Of a stretch of 16,409 bases of DNA, positions 1 to 5,720 are shown in pieces. This DNA comes from DAOUMU01 sp034409055 (GTDB lineage: Bacteria; Chloroflexota; Anaerolineae; 4572-78; J111), in assembly GCA_034409055.1 (NCBI GenBank), contig DAOUMU010000118.1, forward strand, positions 1 to 16,409, given 5' to 3'. Under the pieces are notes generated by a model, which saw only the letters and a list, made by a program, of their open reading frames with translations, was not told the DNA's origin and ran no database searches. Made by a program: the position numbers and the translations under genes. Numbering within the stretch: position 1 is the stretch's first letter; each line of letters begins with the position of its first letter.

Positions 1-114
1 AATTTTGCCCTGAATTTTGACCACAGTTAGCCGTAAACTTGCCTGAAGATGTAAATTCCAGGCTTCTGGAGACCGAATTTCGCCAGTTATGTTAGGTCTT
101 TGTGGAACTAGCAT
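1..114 (-). other. Open frame at left edge, possible partial gene
   Basis: After the TAG stop of the neighbouring minus-strand gene, the same frame stays open for the remaining 40 codons to the window edge, with an ATG at 114. The other two minus-strand frames have stops close to this point. The translation is not obviously low-complexity and contains no recognisable motif. It could be the start of another gene, the lost C-terminus of the 121-696 gene behind a nonsense mutation, or chance. No convincing ribosome binding site is visible. Confidence 0.2.
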
Positions 115-120
115 AAGGCC

Positions 121-696
121 CTAATAATATTCTTCCCAGCCTTCATAAACATTACCATTTTTAATAATCTCGCGCAGACCCCAGACCAATCTACAAGACG
201 AAGTGTTCCGGACAAGATTAGTATCCGTCCGATTACGCCAAAGCAAGCCATCTTGGCTTTCAAAACGTTGCTCGATAGAAAAGACATTGCAAAGAGTCTC
301 GACTCTGACTCTGCTATTAAGCCAGAGATAATAGATGTCTCCTTCTTTATAAATCTCGAAAGAACCAAAGCCATTTTCAAACGAATCGTTAATGCTAGCA
401 TAGGCTGGTAACAAATCGACTATAGAGCCGCCTACATCTTCTAACAAGGTGGTGGCCGGGCCGTAGGTGGGAGGATAGCTCATCTGCTGGTTAACAGCCA
501 TAAGGTTTTGCCAATCATTGTCTCTCATTGTTTGATTGAGAAACCTATCTTCAACCTTATCCCCGGTAATCGTTTGCTGAAGCGCATTTCCCGTGCCGTC
601 ATCCGATGATTGAGTAAGACCAAGCTGTCTGCCGCCTATGATGATGAGAGATAAGATCATGATGAAATATAGTAAGATGGATGATTTTAATTTCAT
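121..696 (-). CDS. Secreted or membrane-anchored protein of unknown function (191 aa)
   Basis: I do not recognise this gene. I chose the ATG at 696 because it starts a typical signal sequence or anchor (Lys-rich start, hydrophobic residues 7-20). The longer frame that starts at 906 is translated straight through a MITE and is not credible. Residues 31-110 are polar and featureless. Residues 114-191 contain two similar pieces, EIYKEGDIYYLW and EIIKNGNVYEGW, with a SQDGLLW segment between them. This recalls blade motifs of GH43/GH130-like five-bladed propellers, where an aromatic-rich strand is followed by an SxDGxxW turn. The resemblance is weak, and the protein would hold only one or two blades, so it may be truncated at the TAG. 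Cysteines lie at 136 and 168. Only ten bases separate the start codon from the MITE at 706-848, so everything upstream of about -10 is MITE sequence. Expression is therefore doubtful. Confidence 0.5.
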   Translation of the reverse strand: MKLKSSILLYFIMILSLIIIGGRQLGLTQSSDDGTGNALQQTITGDKVEDRFLNQTMRDNDWQNLMAVNQQMSYPPTYGPATTLLEDVGGSIVDLLPAYASINDSFENGFGSFEIYKEGDIYYLWLNSRVRVETLCNVFSIEQRFESQDGLLWRNRTDTNLVRNTSSCRLVWGLREIIKNGNVYEGWEEYY

Positions 697-705
697 TATC
701 CTGGG

Positions 706-848
706 GTAACTACCTACCATGTCATTCTGAACGAGCGCAGCGAGTGAAGAATCTCCAAGGTTTTGGTAAAGTGGACCTCTTTTGGGCCAAAGTTTCGGAG
801 ATTCCTCGTCGCTGAGCTCCTCGGAATGACATGAGGGTAGGTAGTTAC
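706..848. mobile_element. MITE copy 1, IS66-like ends, 8-bp target duplication
   Basis: This is a 143-bp non-coding element. Its ends are inverted repeats starting GTAACTACCTACC, and it is flanked by a perfect 8-bp direct repeat ATCCTGGG (698-705 and 849-856). The second copy at 13649-13782, read on the other strand, matches it almost throughout and mainly lacks about 9 bp near one end. Ends starting 5'-GTAA with an 8-bp duplication are the signature of IS66-family elements, so an IS66-type transposase in trans is the likely mobiliser (inference). No transposase is in the window. Translation of the element gives a CHSEE...SDEES peptide of the sort that appears in databases as spurious protein. 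Confidence 0.9.
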
Positions 849-982
849 ATCCTGGGGTTCTTTCTCGTAATATAAAGATTACTACCATTAAAGCCAAAAT
901 GTTCACAAACTCGATTTAATGTAAAATTATTGTCCAGAGCAGGCAAGTAACATTTGCCCTGAGTATTGCTGACAAATGTCAT
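845..982 (-). pseudogene. 5' part of a frame interrupted by the MITE (45 codons)
   Basis: A protein-like frame starts at ATG 982, contains the segments GKCYLPALDNN and NRVCEHFGFNGSN, and runs into the MITE target site. There the second base of the element supplies an in-frame TAA (845-847). If the MITE and one copy of ATCCTGGG are removed, the frame runs without a stop into ...NPRIMKLKSS..., the start of the 121-696 gene. Before insertion there was thus one open frame of about 235 codons, or two abutting genes. The segment TLNRVCEHFGFNGSNLY vaguely resembles a helix-turn-helix, but I cannot assign a family. No good ribosome binding site precedes ATG 982. Confidence 0.4.
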
Positions 983-998
983 ATTATCCGTATCTTGA

Positions 999-1229
999 AT
1001 TTACAAGTCCGGTTTTCACAGTATAATGCGCCAAGCTGCGATTGATGAGGAGTATTTAAGCATCGGCGTGGCCATCGTGATGATCATCGTCTACGCTTTG
1101 AGTATTACCTTCTCCTTCCAGGCAGCCGGTCCACCCCACGATACGGCCGAGGCACATGACCACGAGCCGGCCTGGAGTATGCGCCAGGCCATTATTGTTC
1201 TGGTCGTGTCCACCGTGGCCATGGTTTGA
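999..1229 (+). pseudogene. Fragment of a Ca2+/H+ antiporter (CaCA/ChaA-Cax type)
   Basis: About 77 codons resemble the middle of bacterial calcium/proton exchangers. There is one transmembrane segment (GVAIVMIIVYALSITFSF), a His/Asp/Glu-rich acidic loop, then WSMRQAIIVLVVSTVAMV, the start of the helix that in the family continues into the ion-binding AxxSE region. Full-length proteins have about 350-430 residues and 11 helices. Here both sides are missing: the frame is blocked by TGA at 996-998, and homology stops at 1227-1229, where sequence of an unrelated gene begins on the opposite strand. The ATG at 1026 is internal to the family alignment and not a true start. The family call rests on remembered motif patterns, not on a search. 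Confidence 0.55.
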
Positions 1230-1366
1230 AATTCCTCCAGGTCCAGCTTGGCCTTTTGGATAAAATCAAACACATTGTAATCCTTAAAAACACGGCGCTA
1301 CTCCTTCATGCTACCGGTACCGGTGATGACAATAATGGGGAATTGGGGGCCAAGGGTGCGGCGGAT
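1225..1366 (-). pseudogene. Fragment of a response-regulator receiver domain with a nonsense codon
   Basis: Read on the minus strand, this segment gives the second half of a CheY-like receiver domain: a beta-4 strand and switch (FPIIVITGTGS), then, after an in-frame TAG, helix 4 and the beta-5/Lys region (FKDYNVFDFIQKAKLDLEEF). The Lys of IQKA is at the position of the conserved beta-5 lysine, though the usual following Pro is replaced. A second in-frame TAG lies just upstream (1367-1369). The N-terminal half with the phospho-accepting Asp is absent, and the fragment butts against a hairpin element at 1383. With two stops and no start it is a relic. It joins the antiporter fragment head-on at about 1226. 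Confidence 0.55.
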
Positions 1367-1382
1367 CTACAGAATCAACTCC

Positions 1383-1440
1383 CCCCATGCGTCTACGCCG
1401 GGCATAGGGATGCCCTGGCTACGTTTTGCAACAGAAACCA
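1383..1440 (-). repeat. Truncated hairpin element, inverted relative to 5170-5259
   Basis: About 58 bp matches the reverse complement of the left part of the element at 5170-5259, including GGGCATAGGGAT, CCCTGGCTACG and TTTTGCAACAGAAAC. The other half of the element is missing; the sequence continues into the response-regulator fragment instead. It is a 5'-truncated copy or one later cut by rearrangement. Confidence 0.75.
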
Positions 1441-1532
1441 GTTGGTTTCCAATACAAAACTGTAGCCGGCGCATCCCCATGCGCCAGCGGCAAGGCATGG
1501 GGATGCCTGGTCTACGTTTTACCCTGGAAACT
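1440..1532. repeat. Second hairpin element of the same family, adjacent
   Basis: It starts AGTTGGTTTCC...AAAACTGTAG and ends GTCTACGTTTT...GGAAACT, an imperfect terminal inverted repeat like that of 5170-5259. It contains the perfect 12-bp inverted pair GCATCCCCATGC (1471-1482) and GCATGGGGATGC (1495-1506). It can fold into one long hairpin and has no coding content. Confidence 0.65.
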
Positions 1533-1579
1533 ATTATAACATAAGGCATTTACCAGGTTCAAGCAAAAATAAGATCAAG

Positions 1580-3148
1580 TTACTTCAAAATCAACGGCAA
1601 CCAAACGTCAAAGTGAGGCCAGAAGGCGTTGTAGGAAAGAGCGGACCAATCCCCCCCGGCGTTCTGCCACTTGAGGGCAAAGTAGACGGTGTTATTATTA
1701 TAAGGCACCTTTGCTGTGAAGGTATCGGCGCTGCCGGATAAAGTATCCGTCAGCAGGGAAGCGCCGGCCCAATTGACCTCGGTGATCAAGGTATCTGTGT
1801 AACGCAAGGTGGTGGTCACGGCTTCGGTTGGGGTGGTCCAACGCAGGGTAGCGGTGAGCATATTGGTACCGGTGACGGCTTCCGTGACACGCAGGTCGGT
1901 CACCGCGGGGGGTGGAGGCACGCCGTACTCGTCGGCGCCCACGTCCGGGGCAGCGCCGATAGGCCGGGGGTGACCATCAAAGTCGTCGGTGACCTGGGCC
2001 AGGGGCGCAGCCTGGTCAATGGCCGCCGTGGTCGTGGCCTGCAGATGTAAGTCGCCCGTAGCCGCATTGACGAACCAACCTGCCCCGGCGTTGGTGACGT
2101 TGCCGGTCAAGGTCCCCTGGGCCCCATCCCGGTCGGGCCAGAGGTTCATATTGGTCAGGTTGTAGGCAAAGGTGCCCTGGCTCTCTGGATAGCGGGCCTC
2201 CATGCCCCAGGTCAAGCCTGAATCGGGATTGAGCAGGAGGGCCGTATTATGCGCCACCAGCCAGCCCTGGGCCCGGGTCATTTCGATGGCCACGTCGTGG
2301 GCCAAGCTACTGTAGATAAAATTGTTGCGCACGATGCCGCCGGTATGATCTACACCGCTATGGCTGGGATTGCCAAAGGCTATCCCCCGGTAACAATCAA
2401 CCAGCAAATTACGCTCCACCACGGTATCGGAGGAGCCAGACCAGAACAAAATGGCGGGGCCGGTTTGATCGGCGTTCCCCCGGATGCGGTACCACTCGTT
2501 GTCACGCACGACCCATCTATGGGCCTGGTGGGCGCTGATACCGTTGGTATAATCATCGGGCGCGCTGGTCGTGTACTCCAGGCGGGAGCAGGCCAGCAGC
2601 CCGTCCTCACTGCCGTTCCCGGCCGGGTTGACCTTGACCAACTGGTCGCCAATATCTTTGATGTGCAGGTTGTACAACTTGGGGCGGTCACGGCCCTGGA
2701 TAGACACCCCGTGGTCGTGAGCGTTGCGAATGGTCAGATCGGCAATGGTCACGTCGTCGGCATCAACCAGGATGCCGAAATGGCCGGCCACCATTCCGCC
2801 AAAATCGAGAATCACGTCTGCCCGATTCCCGGTTTCACCCCGCAGGGTGATGCCATTATTCACGATGTAGATAAAATCTTGCATCTGATAGAGACCGGCC
2901 CTGATCTTGATGGTAGTACCGGCCGCTGCGTTTTGGGCCCGGTCACGCAGTTGAGCTTCTGTGGAGACCGTAATGCCAGTGGCGGACGGCAGCGGTGGGC
3001 AACGATCACTCGACTGAGCCAGCCCGGACCTAAAATCGCCCTCGAAAAGATCGTTGGTCGTTGGTCGTTGGTCGTTGGTCGCTATTCTCATCCCCATCAG
3101 GCAAAGGATTAAAATTAGACAAAGTACAACATTACGCTTGGTCATCAT
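1580..3148 (-). CDS. Secreted right-handed beta-helix (pectate-lyase-like) protein with FnIII-like domain
   Basis: The protein has 522 aa. The start is the first of two ATGs at 3148, preceded by GGAGG with 6-base spacing. Residues 4-20 form a signal-peptide core, then residues 23-33 are encoded by a GACCAAC heptamer array, and the mature part seems to begin after GLAQSS. Residues 55-405 are a parallel beta-helix of the pectate-lyase/NosD type, with short repeating strands such as GITLRGETGN, DVTIADLTIRNAHDHGV and GGIVRNNFIYSS, and an ending PDVGADEYG like the DIGAxE ending of many bacterial beta-helix proteins. Residues 412-505 resemble a fibronectin type III domain, and the chain ends VWLPLILK. 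Such proteins bind or cut polysaccharides outside the cell, but no catalytic residues can be assigned, so an enzymatic role is unproven. The gene begins 12 bp after the VCBS gene, sharing its operon and its C-terminal motif. Confidence 0.9.
   Translation of the reverse strand: MMTKRNVVLCLILILCLMGMRIATNDQRPTTNDLFEGDFRSGLAQSSDRCPPLPSATGITVSTEAQLRDRAQNAAAGTTIKIRAGLYQMQDFIYIVNNGITLRGETGNRADVILDFGGMVAGHFGILVDADDVTIADLTIRNAHDHGVSIQGRDRPKLYNLHIKDIGDQLVKVNPAGNGSEDGLLACSRLEYTTSAPDDYTNGISAHQAHRWVVRDNEWYRIRGNADQTGPAILFWSGSSDTVVERNLLVDCYRGIAFGNPSHSGVDHTGGIVRNNFIYSSLAHDVAIEMTRAQGWLVAHNTALLLNPDSGLTWGMEARYPESQGTFAYNLTNMNLWPDRDGAQGTLTGNVTNAGAGWFVNAATGDLHLQATTTAAIDQAAPLAQVTDDFDGHPRPIGAAPDVGADEYGVPPPPAVTDLRVTEAVTGTNMLTATLRWTTPTEAVTTTLRYTDTLITEVNWAGASLLTDTLSGSADTFTAKVPYNNNTVYFALKWQNAGGDWSALSYNAFWPHFDVWLPLILK
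3052..3081 (-). repeat. GACCAAC heptamer array inside a coding region
   Basis: Just over four units of the heptamer (TTGGTCG on the plus strand) lie inside the beta-helix gene, between its signal-peptide core and mature domain, and encode TNDQRPTTND. The same heptamer forms the intergenic array at 14372-14466. The frame stays open through it. Confidence 0.9.
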
Positions 3149-3160
3149 AACACCCCTCCA

Positions 3161-5086
3161 TTATTTCAGAATCATCGGCAGATAGGCCCGCGTTCCGCCC
3201 ACCAGTAAGCTAACCTTGGTCGTCCGGGTAATGCCCCCACCGGTAGCGGTAATTGGGACCGTGTAGAATAAGCCGGGCAAGAGGGGACCGGTAGGATGGG
3301 TATCGGTTAAGGTGAGCGTGACAGAGTCCGGCGGGGTGACGGTCGAGGCGGACAGGTTCAAAATCAGGCTGGGGTCTGGATTAGTAGCAGCCAGGGTAAC
3401 CTGGCCATTAAAGCCGCTGGCGGGTCGTACAGTAATAGTATACACAGCCACATCACTGGGGTCAATGGCCTGCATAGAGGATTTTAGGCCCAGGGTAAAA
3501 ACCTCCTCGGCCGCCGAGACACCGGTCCGTTTATAGCCGCCTCGCCCGGTGCCCCACCAAACTTGGGCATTCGAAGTGTTGGGTAAATCATAGGCTACCA
3601 GGCCGGCGTGGGTCGTGTTCAAGACCAGTTCCAGGTCGGTATCGGTGTCAATGTTGGCCAGGGTAGGGGCGGCCAGGGCACCGTTCCAATCACCGGAAAA
3701 GGGGGCAGGCAAATTTAGCTCGTGCAAAGGGGTGCCCTGGTAATCAAGAATATGTAATTTGCCCACCCGGTTGTTCCCTTTTTGGGGCCAGGAGCCGAAA
3801 ATGACCTCCGCCTTACCATCGTTGTCCAGGTCGGCCACAACCGGCTCAGAGGCGAAGCGGTAAAAGCCCTCGGTCGCGTTATAGACCGAGTAGGGCCAGT
3901 TATAATGCTCAGTCTTATCCAACCAGAAGGCGTGGACGCGACCATCGTAGGATGAATAGATGATCTCTTTTTGACCATCGCCGTCCAGGTCAGCCGTCAC
4001 CGGATTGGGCTGGTTGTTCTCGATGACGTTGTAGTCCTCGCTCAACGGCGCCCCGGTATCGACCGGGAGGTTTTGCCAGTCGTAGCCATCCTGGTTAAAA
4101 CGGCTGCGGTCGGCGTTGAAGATATATACCCCATTATACTTGCCTGGCGGGTGTCCGACGGCACAATCGTACACGTTGCCGGTCACGACCACCTCAACCA
4201 GACCATCTCCGTTGACATCGGTGATCACACTGGCCCCGTGGGCAAAGTTGGTCCGGTAGCGTTCGGCTCGCGCCCCACTGCAATATCCCCAGCCGCGTAG
4301 TTCGGTGGCCAGGCTTTCCCACACACCGACCTTGCCCCACCCTTTGCCGTCATAGATGGCCTTGGCCGGGATTTGGCTGCCGTCTGGTTCGTAGGCGCAA
4401 ATATAATGCACGTCTGAGGGGACCACAATTTCGCCTATGTTGTCCCCATCCAGGTCACCGACGGCCGCGTTGTCGTTGAAGACGCCATAGGCATAGCCGC
4501 TGTCGTTGCTCAATTGGGGCCAACCGGCCCGCGTCGTCCCGTCGTGCTCCAGCACCCAGGTGTTGACCTTACTGGAGACCGCTCCGTTGACAATGATTTC
4601 CAGGGTACCATCACTATCCAAGTCGTCGACGGCTAACCCCCGCAGTTCATTCGTGATGGGCCGCTGTGACCAGACGATGTTACCGGCGTGGTCGAAAAGA
4701 TGAACGTAGCCGCTGCCGTGGGCGGTGATTACCTCCAGATCACCGTTATCATCCACATCGGCCACGACCACCCCGGGCCATACCCGTCCGCCGGGCGGGT
4801 CCACCCGCCATTGCTCAGAACCATCCTGACCGTTGAGGGCAAAAACAGAATAAGTGGCTCCGATGACCTCTGGCTGGCCATCACCATCCAGATCGGCCAC
4901 AGCCGGGGAGGAATACCAGCCGGTTTCGCACCAGGAAGCGTAGCAACCTCCGTGTTGCCATTTGAGCACAGGCGTCTGAACAGCCTGCGGCGGGGCGGCA
5001 TAGGTGGCGGGCTGCTGACCGGTCGAACCCAAGGCCAGGCTCAGAACAACCAAGAGCAGGAATATAGACACAATTTTAGCTTTCAT
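3161..5086 (-). CDS. Secreted FG-GAP/VCBS beta-propeller protein
   Basis: The protein has 641 aa. I take ATG 5086 as the start because AAGGAG (5095-5100) lies 8 bases before it; the GTG at 5110 would place this site inside the gene. A signal peptide covers residues 1-31 (hydrophobic 5-19, likely cut near TYA-A). Residues about 60-490 hold eight calcium-binding DxDxDG-like motifs at roughly 65, 110, 155, 211, 290, 366, 419 and 480, each followed by a hydrophobic strand such as PEVIGA or KEIIYSS. This is the pattern of an integrin-alpha-like FG-GAP propeller. Residues 525-630 form an Ig-like beta domain (GFNGQVTLAATNPDP), and the chain ends AYLPMILK. It is expected to be exported and to bind calcium and an extracellular partner or polymer; no enzyme signature is seen. 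It is first gene of an operon with the beta-helix protein, 12 bp downstream. Confidence 0.9.
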   Translation of the reverse strand: MKAKIVSIFLLLVVLSLALGSTGQQPATYAAPPQAVQTPVLKWQHGGCYASWCETGWYSSPAVADLDGDGQPEVIGATYSVFALNGQDGSEQWRVDPPGGRVWPGVVVADVDDNGDLEVITAHGSGYVHLFDHAGNIVWSQRPITNELRGLAVDDLDSDGTLEIIVNGAVSSKVNTWVLEHDGTTRAGWPQLSNDSGYAYGVFNDNAAVGDLDGDNIGEIVVPSDVHYICAYEPDGSQIPAKAIYDGKGWGKVGVWESLATELRGWGYCSGARAERYRTNFAHGASVITDVNGDGLVEVVVTGNVYDCAVGHPPGKYNGVYIFNADRSRFNQDGYDWQNLPVDTGAPLSEDYNVIENNQPNPVTADLDGDGQKEIIYSSYDGRVHAFWLDKTEHYNWPYSVYNATEGFYRFASEPVVADLDNDGKAEVIFGSWPQKGNNRVGKLHILDYQGTPLHELNLPAPFSGDWNGALAAPTLANIDTDTDLELVLNTTHAGLVAYDLPNTSNAQVWWGTGRGGYKRTGVSAAEEVFTLGLKSSMQAIDPSDVAVYTITVRPASGFNGQVTLAATNPDPSLILNLSASTVTPPDSVTLTLTDTHPTGPLLPGLFYTVPITATGGGITRTTKVSLLVGGTRAYLPMILK

Positions 5087-5169
5087 CAAGTATTCTCCTT
5101 TCATCAACACCCCCTTATGGATAATTGGACAGCCTCAGAAACCTGGTCTTTCCCTTGCTTTAACTAACC

Positions 5170-5259
5170 AGTTTCTGTTGCAAAACGTAGCCAGGGTATC
5201 CCTATGCCCGCTATAGACGCATGGGGATGCATCTACTACAAGGTTTTGCAACAAGAACT
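5170..5259. mobile_element. 90-bp hairpin MITE with imperfect 8-bp target duplication
   Basis: The terminal inverted repeats are AGTTTCTGTTGCAAAAC on the left and GTTTTGCAACAAGAACT on the right. The interior is itself semi-palindromic (GTATCCCTATGCCC versus GCATGGGGATGC). The flanks are AACTAACC (5162-5169) and AACTAAGC (5260-5267), an 8-bp duplication with one mismatch. Relatives lie at 1383-1532, and a weak one at 10632-10660. It sits within 100 bp upstream of the VCBS-gene start, so it forms part of that operon's leader or promoter region. Confidence 0.75.
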
Positions 5260-5267
5260 AACTAAGC

Positions 5268-5430
5268 GAATTTCTGAAGAACCATTATTCTCTCCCGAAA
5301 GACAAGTTTTGAACTGTAAACGGATAAACCTGGGGGGGGATTGGAGATGTGTCTATATGAGGAAAGTGAGATCGAGGGGATCAATGATAGAACTTATTTT
5401 CACCATATCAACAAATTGACTCCGTGACTA
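5268..5430. other. Intergenic stretch with nothing recognised
   Basis: I see no credible gene, repeat or RNA in this stretch. A short open frame across it (5204-5419, +) overlaps the MITE and has no ribosome binding site or protein-like composition. Confidence 0.5.
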
Positions 5431-5469
5431 TGGGATATTTTTCCCAATCTTCTACCCCGATGATATAAT
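5431..5469 (+). promoter_or_regulatory. Candidate sigma70-type promoter with overlapping palindrome
   Basis: TTCCCA (5441-5446) and a perfect TATAAT (5464-5469) are separated by 17 bp. The palindrome TGGGATATTTTTCCCA (5431-5446) covers the -35 box and could be an operator. It points toward the exporter/protease operon, whose first codon is about 250 bp downstream, past two repeat units. The -35 match is only 4 of 6, so this is a candidate. Confidence 0.35.
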
Positions 5470-5475
5470 TACAGC

Positions 5476-5588
5476 AAACCAGAATTGGGCTTGCCAGCAG
5501 GGCAAAAAGCAACTTGTGCTTGATGTTGCCAGCCAACTCGTGAAACGTAAAACGTGAAGCGTAATGATTTATCTATGGCTCACTTTCA
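5476..5588 (+). repeat. Dispersed intergenic repeat, copy 1 (lacks the 15-bp units inside)
   Basis: It is homologous to the reverse complement of 13905-14045. Shared stretches include GGCTTGCCAG, GCTTGATGT, AGCCAACTCGTGAA, ACGTGAAGCGTAATGA and TTATCTA...GCTCACTTT. It contains a short ACGTAAA heptamer run (about 5540-5560). No coding potential is visible. Compared with copy 2, it lacks two exact 15-bp insertions. Confidence 0.85.
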
Positions 5589-5591
5589 CAT

Positions 5592-5606
5592 CACTAGCCC
5601 TGTGGG
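5592..5606 (-). repeat. 15-bp unit, variant CCCACAGGGCTAGTG
   Basis: On the minus strand it reads CCCACAGGGCTAGTG, preceded by ATAAA and followed by ATGTGAAAG. It differs from the consensus CCCACAGGGCAGGTG at two positions. It lies just beyond the end of the dispersed repeat. Confidence 0.75.
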
Positions 5607-5690
5607 TTTATGCTATGAGTCGGTAATTCACCACCCGACACGAGGAGAGAAAGTTTCTGATTTTCAAATGTCGGGTAACGAAAGTCGGTA

Positions 5691-5711
5691 ATACGCAGTA
5701 CGCAATACGTA
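5691..5711 (+). repeat. Heptamer array ATACGCA-GTACGCA-ATACGTA at the exporter leader
   Basis: Three seven-base units run directly into the AGGGGG ribosome binding site (5711-5716) of the gene at 5721. An 8-bp inverted pair ACCCGACA (5633-5640) / TGTCGGGT (5669-5676) precedes it. The array forms the leader just before the start codon, so unit-number change would alter the leader but not the coding frame. Confidence 0.75.
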
Positions 5712-5720
5712 GGGGGCAGC

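Noticed and set aside
697..906. N-terminal 70 codons of the long minus-strand frame starting at 906
   Set aside because: Most of it is translated MITE (CHSEE...SDEES) and the frame upstream of the MITE is not the protein-like one. The signal sequence starting at 696 gives a better start.
1308..1549. Short plus- and minus-strand frames over 1308-1549
   Set aside because: They cover the receiver-domain relic in the wrong frame and the hairpin elements.
2249..3112. 287-codon open frame on the plus strand
   Set aside because: It lies entirely antisense to the beta-helix gene, which has clear domains, a signal peptide and a ribosome binding site. The antisense frame shows no family motif.
4688..5167. 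159-codon plus-strand frame
   Set aside because: It is antisense to the 5' part of the VCBS gene and runs into its leader; no motif is seen.
5204..5419. 71-codon plus-strand frame
   Set aside because: It begins inside the MITE and has no ribosome binding site or protein-like composition.
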